Assembly: GCA_963836015.1 (NCBI GenBank)
Contig: CAWIIF010000015.1
Coordinates: 620,001 to 684,000 of the forward strand
Length of the DNA stretch: 64,000 nucleotides
Origin: CAWCDJ01 sp963836015
GTDB taxonomy: Bacteria; Acidobacteriota; Terriglobia; Bryobacterales; Bryobacteraceae
Direction of reading: 5' to 3'
Under the pieces are notes generated by a model, which had not been told where the DNA came from, did not search any database, and was given only the letters and a program-made list of their open reading frames with translations. Made by a program: the position numbers and the translations under genes. This document shows, in pieces, positions 16,009-25,321 of the stretch. Position 1 is the first letter of the stretch, and each line of letters begins with the position of its first letter.

Positions 16009-17037
16009 ATGTCCCAACCTCTCGTGGGCATGGATCTTGCGGACCTTCGCGAGGCCCTCGGCCCCGACCAGCCGGGATACCGTGCGAAACAGCTCTACCA
16101 GGGGCTGTACCAGGCAGGTGTCTCCGAACTCGTTCAAATCACGTCGCTTCCGGCTGGCACGCGGGATGCTTTGGCCGGCAGCCACAGCCTCGGACTGCCC
16201 GAAATCGCACGCCTCTACCAGTCCACCGACGGCACTCGGCGCTACCTGCTGCGGCTCGCGGACGATCGGACAGTCGAAACCGTTTTGATGCCCGAAGGCG
16301 ACCGCGACACCCTCTGCATCTCGAGCCAGGTGGGCTGCCCGGTGGATTGCAAATTCTGTATGACCGCCCTGCTCGGTCTCGAGCGCAGCCTCACCGCCGG
16401 CGAAATCGTCGGGCAGGTGCTGCTGGTCGCCCGCGAAAATGGACTCAGCCGGGAATCCGGCCGCATCAACATCGTCATGATGGGACAGGGCGAGCCCCTC
16501 CTCAACCTGCCCAACGTCCTCAAGGCCACGCGCATTCTGCTCGATCCCGGCGGATATGCGCTTTCCCCGCGCCGCATCACCATCTCCACCGCGGGAATCG
16601 TTCCTAAGATCGAGGAGCTCGGCCGCGAGCCGGTGCGCCCGAAGCTGGCGATCTCACTCAACGCCTCCACCGAGGAGATGCGCCAGGAGTTGATGCCCAT
16701 CACGCGCAAGTATCACCTCAAAGATCTGCTGGCCGCCTGCAAGGCCTATCCGCTGCGCCCCTGGGAGAAGCTGACCTTCGAATATGTGCTGCTCAAAGGC
16801 GTCAACGATACGGACGCCGACGCGCGCCGCGTTCTGAAGCTGCTCGCGAACCTCAACTGCAAGGTGAACCTGATCGCCCTCAACCCCGGCCCGGAGATCC
16901 CGTACGAAACCCCCGATCCCGCGCGCGTCGTTGCTTTCCAACAGATCGTGCGCCGGGGCGTCCCGTGTTTCGTGCGGAAGCCGCGCGGCCTCGACATCTA
17001 CGCGGCATGCGGCCAGCTCAAGCGCGCCTCCTCGTGA
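16009..17037 (+). CDS. rlmN: dual-specificity 23S rRNA/tRNA adenine-C2 methyltransferase RlmN
   Basis: This radical SAM enzyme methylates C2 of A2503 in 23S rRNA and A37 in some tRNAs. The 342 residues include C110-x3-C114-x2-C117 (CPVDCKFC), GGSM-like MMGQGEPLLN, STAGIVPKI, LAISLNA and, near the end, the resolving cysteine C334 in YAACGQL. FVRKPRGLDIYAACGQL is diagnostic. ATG start. Its TGA overlaps the GTG of the next gene, so translation is coupled. Confidence 0.95.
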   Translation: MSQPLVGMDLADLREALGPDQPGYRAKQLYQGLYQAGVSELVQITSLPAGTRDALAGSHSLGLPEIARLYQSTDGTRRYLLRLADDRTVETVLMPEGDRDTLCISSQVGCPVDCKFCMTALLGLERSLTAGEIVGQVLLVARENGLSRESGRINIVMMGQGEPLLNLPNVLKATRILLDPGGYALSPRRITISTAGIVPKIEELGREPVRPKLAISLNASTEEMRQELMPITRKYHLKDLLAACKAYPLRPWEKLTFEYVLLKGVNDTDADARRVLKLLANLNCKVNLIALNPGPEIPYETPDPARVVAFQQIVRRGVPCFVRKPRGLDIYAACGQLKRASS

Positions 17038-18176
17038 CCCGGCGGGCGCTTCTCGGCGCTTTCGCCGCGGCCCCGTTGCGGAGCGCGGTCGCCGCGCCGA
17101 TCACCGTGCCGGCGCGGCTCAACGACTTCCAGCAGATTCAGATTCCGGTGCGGCTGAACGGATCCGCTCCGTTATGGCTGGAGTTGGATAGCGGCGGCGG
17201 CGGTTCGCTGCTCTTCATTGACCTGGCCAAAGCAGCGGCCCTCGGAATCCAGCCTACCTATCTGGGCCGGAGCGCCGGTCCGAATGAGAACGCTCTCGAG
17301 CCGGACGGCCGCGTCCGCGTCACCGCCGATCTTCCGGGTCTGCGCATCGAAAACCAGGAGCTGGTCATCAAGCCGAAGCCGCTCGGCAAAGACGGCATTA
17401 TGGCGCTGGCGGTGCTGGCGCGCTACGTGGTGGAGTTCGATTACGAGACGCCCGCCGTCCGGCTGCACGAGCCTGCTTCGTTCGAATACCGCGGCCGCGG
17501 CGTGGCAGTGCCTTTTTCGGTCGAGAACACCAACCCTTATGTCTCTGCCGCCCTCCTGCTGCCGGGAGGCGAAACGGTGACCGGGCGTTTTGTCATCGAT
17601 ACCGGCGCCGCCGGCAGCATCCTCTACCTGAGCCAGGGCTTCGTCGAGCGAGCGCGCCTGCTCGACCGGGGGCTGAAGTGGGCGCCCGACAGTGTCGGAC
17701 TTTCCGCCGCGCGGATCCCGCGCTTCTCGGTAGGGCCGCTGCAACTCACCGAGCCGGTCGTCCGCCGTTTCCCGAGCCCAGGATTCGGCGGCGCCGCCGA
17801 ACCCGACGGAATGATCGGGGCGGAGTTCACCCGCCGTTTCCGTGTCTTCTTCAACTTCGAGCGCAGCCAGGCGATTTTCGAGGCCAACCATCACGTGCAG
17901 GACCCCTCGACCTTCGATGCCTCGGGGATCCGCGTGGAGCGCACGGCCCGCCCCGACGCCCACCGCATCTTCCAGGTGATTCCCGGCACCCCCGCCGGGG
18001 CCGCCGGCCTTCGCGAATCGGACCTGCTGCTGGCGGTAGACGGCATCCCAGTCATCCGCCTCTCCCCGATGATGGTGCAGGAAGCCCTCTCACGGGACGG
18101 CCGGACGTGTGTCTTGCTGATCGAGCGGGGTACCGAAGTCCGCGTTGTGCCGCTCGAGCTGCGCAAGATTCTGTAG
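17034..18176 (+). CDS. exported aspartyl protease-like protein with PDZ domain
   Basis: The GTG at 17034 overlaps the rlmN stop (GTGA) and gives MTRRALLGAFAAAP, a twin-arginine-like signal; an ATG at 17007 lies inside rlmN. The 380-residue protein has two retropepsin-like halves, each with one active-site-like motif: WLELDSGGGGS and FVIDTGAAGS. A PDZ domain closes it (FQVIPGTPAGAAGLRESDLLLAVDGIPV). In the family such proteins are predicted periplasmic proteases. The first motif is DSG with glycines, so activity of that half is uncertain. Confidence 0.85.
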   Translation: MTRRALLGAFAAAPLRSAVAAPITVPARLNDFQQIQIPVRLNGSAPLWLELDSGGGGSLLFIDLAKAAALGIQPTYLGRSAGPNENALEPDGRVRVTADLPGLRIENQELVIKPKPLGKDGIMALAVLARYVVEFDYETPAVRLHEPASFEYRGRGVAVPFSVENTNPYVSAALLLPGGETVTGRFVIDTGAAGSILYLSQGFVERARLLDRGLKWAPDSVGLSAARIPRFSVGPLQLTEPVVRRFPSPGFGGAAEPDGMIGAEFTRRFRVFFNFERSQAIFEANHHVQDPSTFDASGIRVERTARPDAHRIFQVIPGTPAGAAGLRESDLLLAVDGIPVIRLSPMMVQEALSRDGRTCVLLIERGTEVRVVPLELRKIL

Positions 18177-18255
18177 CCTTAGTGGGATAGGCCTCCCGGC
18201 CTGTCCCAGCCGAGCGCAGCTCGGCCGGCATCATGCAATGTCCATGCCCGCTCCC

Positions 18256-18624
18256 TTACGGCCGCGGGGCGATCTCCACCTTCTCCGAAATCCACACGCC
18301 GCCCGGGACGGTCAGCATGAGGCACGAGAAATCGAACAGCGCCTTGGCGCCCTCCTGGTCCGTGACCTCCATCCATCCGGTCACCAGGTAGTGGTCCTCG
18401 CCCTTCGATTCCAGGCGCGTTTCCTCCACCGGCGAGAAGCGGATCTCGGCGGCCTGCGGAAAGCGGTCGCGGAGCACTCTCTGCGCGGCGGTCACCACCT
18501 CCCGCGGATCGCGATCGGTGGTCCGCAGCAGCAGCGTGATCGCCGCCACCAGCCCGCCACCCACGGCCAGCGTTCCCAGAATCAACCCCGCGAGTGTCCG
18601 CCGCGGGATGCCCTCCGACGCCAT
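18256..18624 (-). CDS. single-pass membrane protein with FDFSC module, paralogue
   Basis: This 122-residue protein starts with MASEGIPRRT; its ATG overlaps the TGA of the SDR gene (TGATG). A membrane helix covers about residues 8-32. The remainder has RFPQAAEIRFSPVEET, HYLVTGWMEV, ALFDFSCLM, GVWISEKVEIAP. The last 50 residues match the protein at 11640-12053 in spacing and key residues (YLV-GW, FDFSC, G-W--E). The function is unknown; the translational coupling to an SDR does not by itself indicate a role. Confidence 0.75.
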   Translation of the reverse strand: MASEGIPRRTLAGLILGTLAVGGGLVAAITLLLRTTDRDPREVVTAAQRVLRDRFPQAAEIRFSPVEETRLESKGEDHYLVTGWMEVTDQEGAKALFDFSCLMLTVPGGVWISEKVEIAPRP

Positions 18625-19466
18625 CAGAGCCTTTGCACCCGCCGGAGCGTAAACAACTCCGGCTTCATGTTCTCGCGTTCGAAGCGTTTCCAGTCGTCGT
18701 TGACGTGAATCAGCTTGCCGGTAATGTGGTTGGAGCGGTCCGAGGCCAGGAACAGCGCCAGTTGAATCTGCTTGTCGGCCGCCACCCCGCCGGTGAGCCG
18801 CACCTGTTCGGCATCGGCAATCTCTTTGGCGCTGGCGCGCTCTTCGCCCGCATGCAGGATCTCGTCGGTCATGTGAGTGTAGGAGCCGCCCGGGGAAATC
18901 GAGTTCACCTGGACGTTGGAATCCGCCACTTCGGCCGCCAGGCATTCGGCGAACCGCACTACCGCCGCCTTCGACGCGGCATACGCGCTGAAGTTCGCGC
19001 GTACGTTACTCGAACCGCCTCCGGCAATCAGGATAATCTTTCCCGAGCGCCGCTCCACCATGGAAGGCAGCACGGAGCGACATGAATTCACCACGCCGAT
19101 CAGGTTGATCTCGAGCGTCTCGCTCCAAGCCTTGGGTTTGGTCGAAAGCAGCGGGCCGATCGGCCCCTGCACTCCCGCCGCGGCCACCAGGACGTCCACG
19201 CTTCCGAAGACCACGCGCATGCGGTCCACCGCGGCCGAAAGCTCCTCCAGATCGCGCACATCGGCGCGCAGGCGAAGCGCGTTGCCGGCCGCCTGTTCGA
19301 TCTCGAGTTTCGCCAAGTCCAGCTCCGAGGGGTTACGCGACAACAACCCGACCCGCGCGCCGGCCTGCGCGAAGCCCATGGCCAGGCGTTTCCCGACGCC
19401 CCTGCCGGCGCCCGTAACCAGAACGTTCTTACCTTTCAAGCTGGCCAAGATCGCCTGCCATTCCAC
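18624..19466 (-). CDS. SDR family NAD(P)-dependent oxidoreductase
   Basis: This 280-residue Rossmann protein has TGAGRGVG (the TGxxxGxG cofactor loop), AAAGVQGPIG, a catalytic serine candidate in GGGSSN, and YAASK (YxxxK). RNPSEL following beta-2 suggests NADP(H) preference. The C-terminus (GVAADKQIQLALFLASDRSNHITGK) is typical of classical SDRs. The substrate cannot be told. It is followed by the FDFSC membrane protein, whose start overlaps its stop. Confidence 0.9.
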   Translation of the reverse strand: MEWQAILASLKGKNVLVTGAGRGVGKRLAMGFAQAGARVGLLSRNPSELDLAKLEIEQAAGNALRLRADVRDLEELSAAVDRMRVVFGSVDVLVAAAGVQGPIGPLLSTKPKAWSETLEINLIGVVNSCRSVLPSMVERRSGKIILIAGGGSSNVRANFSAYAASKAAVVRFAECLAAEVADSNVQVNSISPGGSYTHMTDEILHAGEERASAKEIADAEQVRLTGGVAADKQIQLALFLASDRSNHITGKLIHVNDDWKRFERENMKPELFTLRRVQRL

Positions 19467-19515
19467 ACCCCTTCGATCGACGGATTCACAATGCGATTGT
19501 AATCCGCTTTCAGCC

Positions 19516-20478
19516 TCAGCTCGCCGCGGCCACGGCCCGGAACGATTCGATTTCCGAAATCTCCGCCTCGCTGAGCCGGAACTCCAGCGCCCCGGCCACG
19601 CCCTCCACCTGTTCGGCCGACCGCATTCCCACGATTGCCGCCGTCACCGCCGGATGCCTCAGAGTCCACGCGATGGCCGCTTCCCCCGCCGTGCGCCCGT
19701 GCCGCCCGGCGATGGTTTTCATCAGCTCCGCCAGCGCCAGGTTGCGCGTCAGTTGCGGTTCCTGAAAAGCCAGGGCCCGCTTCCGGAAGTCGTCGTCCGG
19801 CAGGTTCGCCACGCGTTCCCGGGTCATCTTGCCGGTCAGCAGCCCCGATTTCATGGGCGAGTACACGATCACGCCGATCCCGTGCGCCAGGCAGTACGGC
19901 AGCGTCTCCGCTTCGATCTCCGGCGAAATCGCCGAATAGGGCGGCTGCAGGGAAGTGACGGGGGCGATCCTGCGGCAACGCTCCATCTGCTTCGGGTTGA
20001 AGTTGGAGACGCCGATCCACCGCACCTTGCCCTCGGCCTGAAGCTTGGCCGCCTCGGTCCAACCCTCTTCGACATCCTCGTCCGGCTCGGGCCAGTGGAT
20101 CTGATACAGGTCGATCACGTCCAGCTTGAGGCGTCGCAAGCTGCTTTCGCATTCCCGCCGGACCGAATCGGCCTTGAGGCTTTTTTGGATTTCGCGTTTC
20201 TCGTTCCAGATGCGGGCGCACTTGGTGAATACATAAGGCTTGTTCGCGCGCCCCGCCAGCGCGCGCGCCACGACTTCCTCGGAATGGCCCAATCCGTAGA
20301 CGGCGGCGGTGTCGATCCAGTTCACACCGCGGTCGAGCGCCGCGTGAATCGCGGCCACCGACTCGTCATCGTCCTGGGCTCCCCAGGCGAACGCCCAGCC
20401 TCCGCCACCCATCGCCCACGCGCCGACGCCGATCGGAGTCAGCTCCATATCACTGTTGCCGAGACGTTTCTTCTGCAT
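19516..20478 (-). CDS. aldo/keto reductase
   Basis: This 320-residue (alpha/beta)8 enzyme reduces aldehydes and ketones with NADPH. Visible are GNSDMELTPIGVGAWAMGG, the active-site region WIDTAAVYGLGHSEE (Asp and Tyr), and the catalytic Lys and His regions FTKCAR and DLYQIHWPEP. The start is ATG (MQKKRLGNSDM); the open frame extends far upstream but that part is antisense to the next gene. It is divergent from the FAD oxidoreductase with 26 bp between start codons. Confidence 0.93.
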   Translation of the reverse strand: MQKKRLGNSDMELTPIGVGAWAMGGGGWAFAWGAQDDDESVAAIHAALDRGVNWIDTAAVYGLGHSEEVVARALAGRANKPYVFTKCARIWNEKREIQKSLKADSVRRECESSLRRLKLDVIDLYQIHWPEPDEDVEEGWTEAAKLQAEGKVRWIGVSNFNPKQMERCRRIAPVTSLQPPYSAISPEIEAETLPYCLAHGIGVIVYSPMKSGLLTGKMTRERVANLPDDDFRKRALAFQEPQLTRNLALAELMKTIAGRHGRTAGEAAIAWTLRHPAVTAAIVGMRSAEQVEGVAGALEFRLSEAEISEIESFRAVAAAS

Positions 20479-20504
20479 CTCTTCTACAATATCCGAGGTT
20501 GGCA

Positions 20505-21884
20505 GTGTCGGCGAAAAGTAGCGCGCAGGTGATCGGTTCGGGGCCCAACGGGCTCGCCGCCGCCATTCTTCTGGCACGCGCCGGGCACCCCGTAACGGTC
20601 CACGAAGCCTCCGGCCGCATCGGCGGCGGAGCTCGCTCCGCGGAGCTGACGCTTCCGGGATTTCTGCACGACGTCTGCTCCGCCATACACCCCATGGCCG
20701 CGTGCTCGCCCTGCTTCGAGCAGTTTCCGCTCGCCGGGCACGGGCTCGAATGGATCCATCCCGGAATCCCCCTGGCCCATCCGCTGGATGACGGCACGGC
20801 GGTCCTGCTCGACCGCTCCATCGACCGCACCGCCGCCGAACTCGGCGCGGATGGAGCCGCATGGCGGCGCCTGTTCGCGCCGCTGGCGGCCAATTGGCTG
20901 CGCCTCCGCCACGACGTGCTGGCGCCTCCCGGGGTGCCCCGCCACCCGCTGGCCATGGCCCGGTTCGGGCTGCATGCGATTCGCTCCGCCCGCGGCCTGG
21001 CCGAGTCCCTGTTCCACGGAACTCGCGCCCGCGCGTTATTCGCCGGGCTTGCGGCGCATTCCATCATGCCGCTCGACCGGATGCCCAGCGCCGCCGTGGC
21101 GCTGGTGCTGGGAACCTGTGCCCACACCGTCGGCTGGCCGATGCCGCTCGGCGGGGCGCAGCGGATCAGCGATGCCCTGGCGGGCTGCCTGCGGTCGCTC
21201 GGCGGCGAGATCCGTACGGAATCGCGCGTGACTTCGCTCCCCGACGGCGGAATCGTGATGTGCGACATCGCGCCCCGGCAATTAGCCGCGCTCGGCGCCG
21301 GACGGTTCCCGGCGGCGTTCCGCGGCAAGCTCGAGCGCTTCCGCTACGGCCCCGGCGTCTTCAAGATAGACTGGGCTCTCGACGCGCCGATTCCCTGGCG
21401 CGCGCCAGGCTGCGCGCTTGCCGGAACCGTGCATGTGGGCGGTACACTGGAGGAGATCTCTCGCTGGGAGTCTGAGTATCGAGGTTCGCCTTTCGTGCTG
21501 CTGGCGCAGCCGAGCCTGTTCGATGCTACTCGCGCACCCGCGGGAAAGCACACCGGCTGGGCGTACTGCCACGTGCCCAACGGCTCCACGGAGGATATGA
21601 CGCAGGCCATCGAGGCTCAGATCGAACGGTTCGCTCCCGGTTTTCGCGCCCGCATCCTGGCGCGGCACACGATGGACCCGGCGCAGTTCGAGGCCTATAA
21701 CCCCAACCTCGTGGGAGGCGACATCGCCGGCGGCGCGATGGACCTCAGGCAGATGTTTCTGCGGCCCACGCCCCTGCTTTACCGGACTCCGGCCGAAGGC
21801 GTGTTCCTGTGTTCTGCCTCTACACCACCCGGGGGCGCGGTGCACGGGATGTGTGGATACCACGCCGCGCGCAGGGCGATCTGA
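20505..21884 (+). CDS. NAD(P)/FAD-dependent oxidoreductase (phytoene desaturase-like)
   Basis: This 459-residue protein starts with the FAD-binding GSGPNGLAAAILLARAGHPVTVHEA and a GGGARSAEL loop. The C-terminus has GVFLCSASTPPGGAVHGMCGYHAA, the second FAD-contact region of the CrtI/retinol saturase-like family. The actual substrate is unknown and no carotenoid genes are adjacent. GTG at 20505 is chosen because GAGG lies 6 nt upstream; TTG at 20499 is the alternative. A central section is shorter than in true phytoene desaturases. Confidence 0.85.
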   Translation: MSAKSSAQVIGSGPNGLAAAILLARAGHPVTVHEASGRIGGGARSAELTLPGFLHDVCSAIHPMAACSPCFEQFPLAGHGLEWIHPGIPLAHPLDDGTAVLLDRSIDRTAAELGADGAAWRRLFAPLAANWLRLRHDVLAPPGVPRHPLAMARFGLHAIRSARGLAESLFHGTRARALFAGLAAHSIMPLDRMPSAAVALVLGTCAHTVGWPMPLGGAQRISDALAGCLRSLGGEIRTESRVTSLPDGGIVMCDIAPRQLAALGAGRFPAAFRGKLERFRYGPGVFKIDWALDAPIPWRAPGCALAGTVHVGGTLEEISRWESEYRGSPFVLLAQPSLFDATRAPAGKHTGWAYCHVPNGSTEDMTQAIEAQIERFAPGFRARILARHTMDPAQFEAYNPNLVGGDIAGGAMDLRQMFLRPTPLLYRTPAEGVFLCSASTPPGGAVHGMCGYHAARRAI

Positions 21885-21924
21885 GGGACTGGGTGTTTGC
21901 GATTTCACCCCGTTTCAAGTAATA

Positions 21925-21940
21925 TCTATATATCGATAGA
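21925..21940 (+). promoter_or_regulatory. candidate operator upstream of the sulfite/nitrite reductase
   Basis: TCTAT (21925-21929) and ATAGA (21936-21940) form an inverted repeat with a 6-bp spacer, 15 bp before the start codon. The TCTA-N7-ATAG spacing is the same as at 2165-2179 upstream of the Rrf2-cysK operon. A shared sulfur regulator, perhaps the Rrf2 protein, is inferred. Confidence 0.35.
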
Positions 21941-21954
21941 GATTAAGGTGATTT

Positions 21955-23739
21955 ATGGGAACTCTCGCCGAGAACGCTATCAACACCCGCCAGGAGTTTG
22001 AAAATCAGCACGATCAAACCGTTCGCCAGGAAATCGAAATCTTCCGCGTGAAAGCCGCGGCATTCCTGGCCGGGGAGATTCCAGAGAACGAATTCCGTCC
22101 CTATCGCCTGAAGCACGGCATTTACGGCCAGCGCCAGCCGGGCGTCCAGATGGTGCGCTGCAAGATCCCGAGCGGCCTCGCCACCGCCGCCCAGATCAAC
22201 CAGCTTGCCCGCGTGGCCGACGAGTTCGGCGGAGGCAGGGGCCACCTCACCACCCGTGAAAACATTCAATTCCATTTCGTCCCGCTGAACCGGGTGGCCG
22301 ATCTCATGCACGTGCTGGCCGACGCCGGCCTGACCAATCGCGAAGCCTGCTACAACACGGTGCGCAACGTCACCGCCTGCCCCTGGTCCGGCATCGCCCA
22401 CGACGAGGTCTTCGACGTGCGCCCCTACGCCCAGCGACTGGCTTACGCGTTTCTGCGCAAGGATCTCACCGGCAACCTGCCGCGCAAGTTCAAGTTCGCG
22501 TTCGACGGCTGCGCCTCGCGCGATTGCGTGCAGGGCGCCATCCACGATGTGGGCCTGCGTGCCGCGATCCGCGACGGCCGGCGCGGTTTCCGCATGGTGA
22601 TCGGCGGGGGCCTCGGTCCTCTGCCCACCGAGGCGCAACTGTTGGAAGAGTTCCTCCCCGAAGAGCGCCTGCTCAACAAGTGCGAAGCGGTGCTCCGCGT
22701 TTTCAACCGCTACGGCAACCGCCAGAACAAGAACAAGGCCCGCATGAAATTCGTCATGCGCGAGCGCGGTTTCGAGTGGCTCAAGGAACAGATCGAGAAG
22801 GAATACCAGGATATCCTCGCCAACGGCGGCATCGCCTGGCCCGACATGGTTCCGGAAGGCTTCGGCGGCTACCAGTCGCAGCCGCAGCCGCTGGGCGAAG
22901 GCGCGCTGCTCCCGGTGCTGCAGCCTCACAACAACGAGGACCCGTCGTATGACGCGTGGCTCGAAAGCAACGTGGTCGAGCAGCGGCAGACCGGCTACGC
23001 CGCCGTGATCGTGCGGGTGGACCAGGGCAACCTCACGGGCGCCCAACTGCGCGGCGTTGCACGTCTCGCCTCCACCGCGGGCGATGGGAATGTCCGGGTA
23101 GGCATCGACCAGAACCTGGTGCTCGCCCACATCCCGCTGGCCCGGCTGCCGCAGGTGTATGCCGCCCTCGGCGAGATCGGCCTCGGAGAATCGGGCGCGC
23201 GCCGCATCGTCGACGTGCTCACGTGCCCGGGCGCCTACTCCTGCAACCTGGCGCTCACCAAGACCATGAATCTCGGCGCCGCGCTGCAGCAGGCGGTGCG
23301 GGGTTACGACGATCCGCAGGTGCGCCGCCTTACCATCAAGGCCAGCGGCTGCCCCAACGCCTGCGGCCACCACTGGATCGGCGACATCGGCTTCTACGGG
23401 AACGCCCGCAAAATCGAGGGCAGGGAAGTGCCGTATTACCTGATGCTGCTCGGCGGCGGCTACGACGAAGACGGAATCATGCGCTTCGGCCTGGCGGTCC
23501 AGTCGATTCCCGCGCGCCTCGCGCCCGAGGCCGTGGTCCGCGTGCTCGATCATTTTCTGGCCAACCGCCAGCCCGGCGAGGGCTTCCGCGCCTACGTGAT
23601 GCGCCAGAAGGTGGAGACCTTCCGCGCCCTCACCGCCGACCTCGCCAAGCCCGCCGAGCTCTTCCCCGAGCTTTACCAGGACTGGGGCGATGAAGTCGCC
23701 TACTCCGTCCAGCTCGGCCGCGGCGAATGCGCCCAGTAG
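21955..23739 (+). CDS. ferredoxin-type nitrite/sulfite reductase
   Basis: This 594-residue siroheme enzyme performs a six-electron reduction of sulfite to sulfide or nitrite to ammonia. The siroheme-4Fe4S ligands are C424-x5-C430 (CPGAYSC) and C466-x3-C470 (CPNAC). The duplicated ferredoxin-like folds are visible (RGHLTTRENIQFHFV and GNVRVGIDQNLVLAHI), with NVTACPWSGIA between them. Sequence alone does not separate sulfite from nitrite use; the cysK operon and shared upstream motif favour sulfite. AAGGTG lies 5 nt before the ATG. Confidence 0.92.
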   Translation: MGTLAENAINTRQEFENQHDQTVRQEIEIFRVKAAAFLAGEIPENEFRPYRLKHGIYGQRQPGVQMVRCKIPSGLATAAQINQLARVADEFGGGRGHLTTRENIQFHFVPLNRVADLMHVLADAGLTNREACYNTVRNVTACPWSGIAHDEVFDVRPYAQRLAYAFLRKDLTGNLPRKFKFAFDGCASRDCVQGAIHDVGLRAAIRDGRRGFRMVIGGGLGPLPTEAQLLEEFLPEERLLNKCEAVLRVFNRYGNRQNKNKARMKFVMRERGFEWLKEQIEKEYQDILANGGIAWPDMVPEGFGGYQSQPQPLGEGALLPVLQPHNNEDPSYDAWLESNVVEQRQTGYAAVIVRVDQGNLTGAQLRGVARLASTAGDGNVRVGIDQNLVLAHIPLARLPQVYAALGEIGLGESGARRIVDVLTCPGAYSCNLALTKTMNLGAALQQAVRGYDDPQVRRLTIKASGCPNACGHHWIGDIGFYGNARKIEGREVPYYLMLLGGGYDEDGIMRFGLAVQSIPARLAPEAVVRVLDHFLANRQPGEGFRAYVMRQKVETFRALTADLAKPAELFPELYQDWGDEVAYSVQLGRGECAQ

Positions 23740-23778
23740 GGTAGGCCTCCGGCCTGCCCATGCTAACCTTCCGGTTAG

Positions 23779-25309
23779 ATGCCCAAAATTCAACGCGTCC
23801 TCATCAGTGTCACCGATAAGACCGGCGTCGTCGATTTCGCCCGCGGCCTGAGCGAAGGTGGCGCCGAGATCGTCTCCACCGGAGGAACCGCCCGCCTGAT
23901 TCGCGAAGCCGGCGTGCCTGTGCGCGATGTCTCCGAGCTCACCGGATTCCCCGAAATGCTGGACGGCCGCGTCAAGACGCTGCACCCGAAAGTCGCCGGC
24001 GGCATCCTCGCCATACGCGGCCGCGAGGAGCACATGCGGGCCCTCGCCGAGCACGGCATCGCCCCCATCGACATGGTCGTCGTCAACCTCTACCGCTTCG
24101 AGGAAGTGGCCGCCCGGGCCGGCGCGCCCCTCGAAGAGCTCATCGAGAACATCGATATCGGCGGACCCACCATGATCCGCGCCGCCGCTAAGAATTATCA
24201 GGATGTCGCGGTGGTGGTCTCGCCGGACGACTACTCCGCGATCCTCGAAGAGCTTCGTACCGGCGGCGGCGACCTGTCTCTGGCAACCCGATGGCGCCTC
24301 GCCAAAAAGGCCTTCCGCACCACCGCCGATTACGACTCCGCCATCAGCGCGCGCCTGGAGCGCGTGGACCATCCCGGGCGACCTGCCGCTGGACCTCGCC
24401 CTGCGCGCTCCCAAGCTGATGGACCTGCGTTACGGCGAGAACCCGCACCAATCCGCCGCCCTTTACGGCAAGGCCGGCGCGGGCGTCGCAGGTGCGCGGC
24501 AGTTGCACGGCAAGGAGCTCTCTTACAACAACCTGGTGGATCTCGACGCTGCCTGGCAGTTGGCCTGCGAGTTCACCCGCCCCGCCGCGGCCGTCATCAA
24601 GCACACCAATCCGTGCGGCTGCTCCGAGGATGAGACTCTCGTCGAGGCCTACCGCAAAGCGTTCGCCGGCGATCCGGTCTCGGCCTACGGCGGCGTGATC
24701 GGCCTCAACCGGCCCATGGACGAAGAGACCGCCCGGGAGATCGCCAAGACTTTCGTGGAAGCCATTGCCGCGCCGGACTTCTCACCGGAAGCGCTGGCCG
24801 TGCTGCAAGCCAAGAAGAACCTCCGCCTGCTGCGCGTCACGCCCGGACTCGACCGCCTGGTGGTCAAGTCCATCACGGGCGGCTATCTCGCGCAGACCGC
24901 CGACGACGCGAAGCTCGATCGCTCCACCGCAGTCGTGAAGACGAAGCGCGCTCCCACTGAAGAGGAATGGGCGGCTCTCGAGTTCGGCTGGAAGGTAGCC
25001 AAGCATGTCAAGTCCAACGCGATCGTTTACGCGCGTCCCGGACAGGTGGTGGGCGTAGGCGCCGGGCAGATGAGCCGCGTCGATTCGGTGAAGCTGGGCG
25101 CGATGAAAGCTGTCCTGCCGCTCAATGAAACCGTGGTGGCGTCCGACGCATTTTTCCCCTTCCCCGATGGTGTCGAGGAAGCCGTGAAGCATGGTGCGAC
25201 CGCGTTCATCCAGCCCGGAGGCTCGGTCCGCGATGAGGAAGTCATCGCCGCCGCCGACCGCTTAGGTGCGGCCATGGTTTTCACCGGCGTCCGGCACTTC
25301 CGCCACTAA
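23779..25309 (+). CDS. purH: bifunctional purine biosynthesis protein PurH, frameshifted
   Basis: PurH carries out the last two steps of IMP synthesis (AICAR formyltransferase and IMP cyclohydrolase). The N-terminal cyclohydrolase part is intact in the first frame (SVTDKTGVVDFARGL, STGGTARL, DGRVKTLHPKVAGGIL). After ARLERVDHP the frame is lost; the protein resumes one base later as GDLPLDLALRAPKLMDLRYGENPHQ and continues to KHTNPCG and FTGVRHFRH. Total length is 3n+1, so one extra base is present. Removing one C of CCC at 24373-24375 restores a normal 509-residue protein. An assembly error, a real mutation, or +1 frameshifting are all possible. Confidence 0.88.
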
Positions 25310-25321
25310 ATCGCCGGCGTC

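Noticed and set aside
21943..24414. 823-residue minus-strand frame opposite the sulfite/nitrite reductase and purH
   Set aside because: It is antisense to two clearly conserved enzymes and has the Gly/Ala/His/Arg-rich look of a shadow of high-GC coding DNA.
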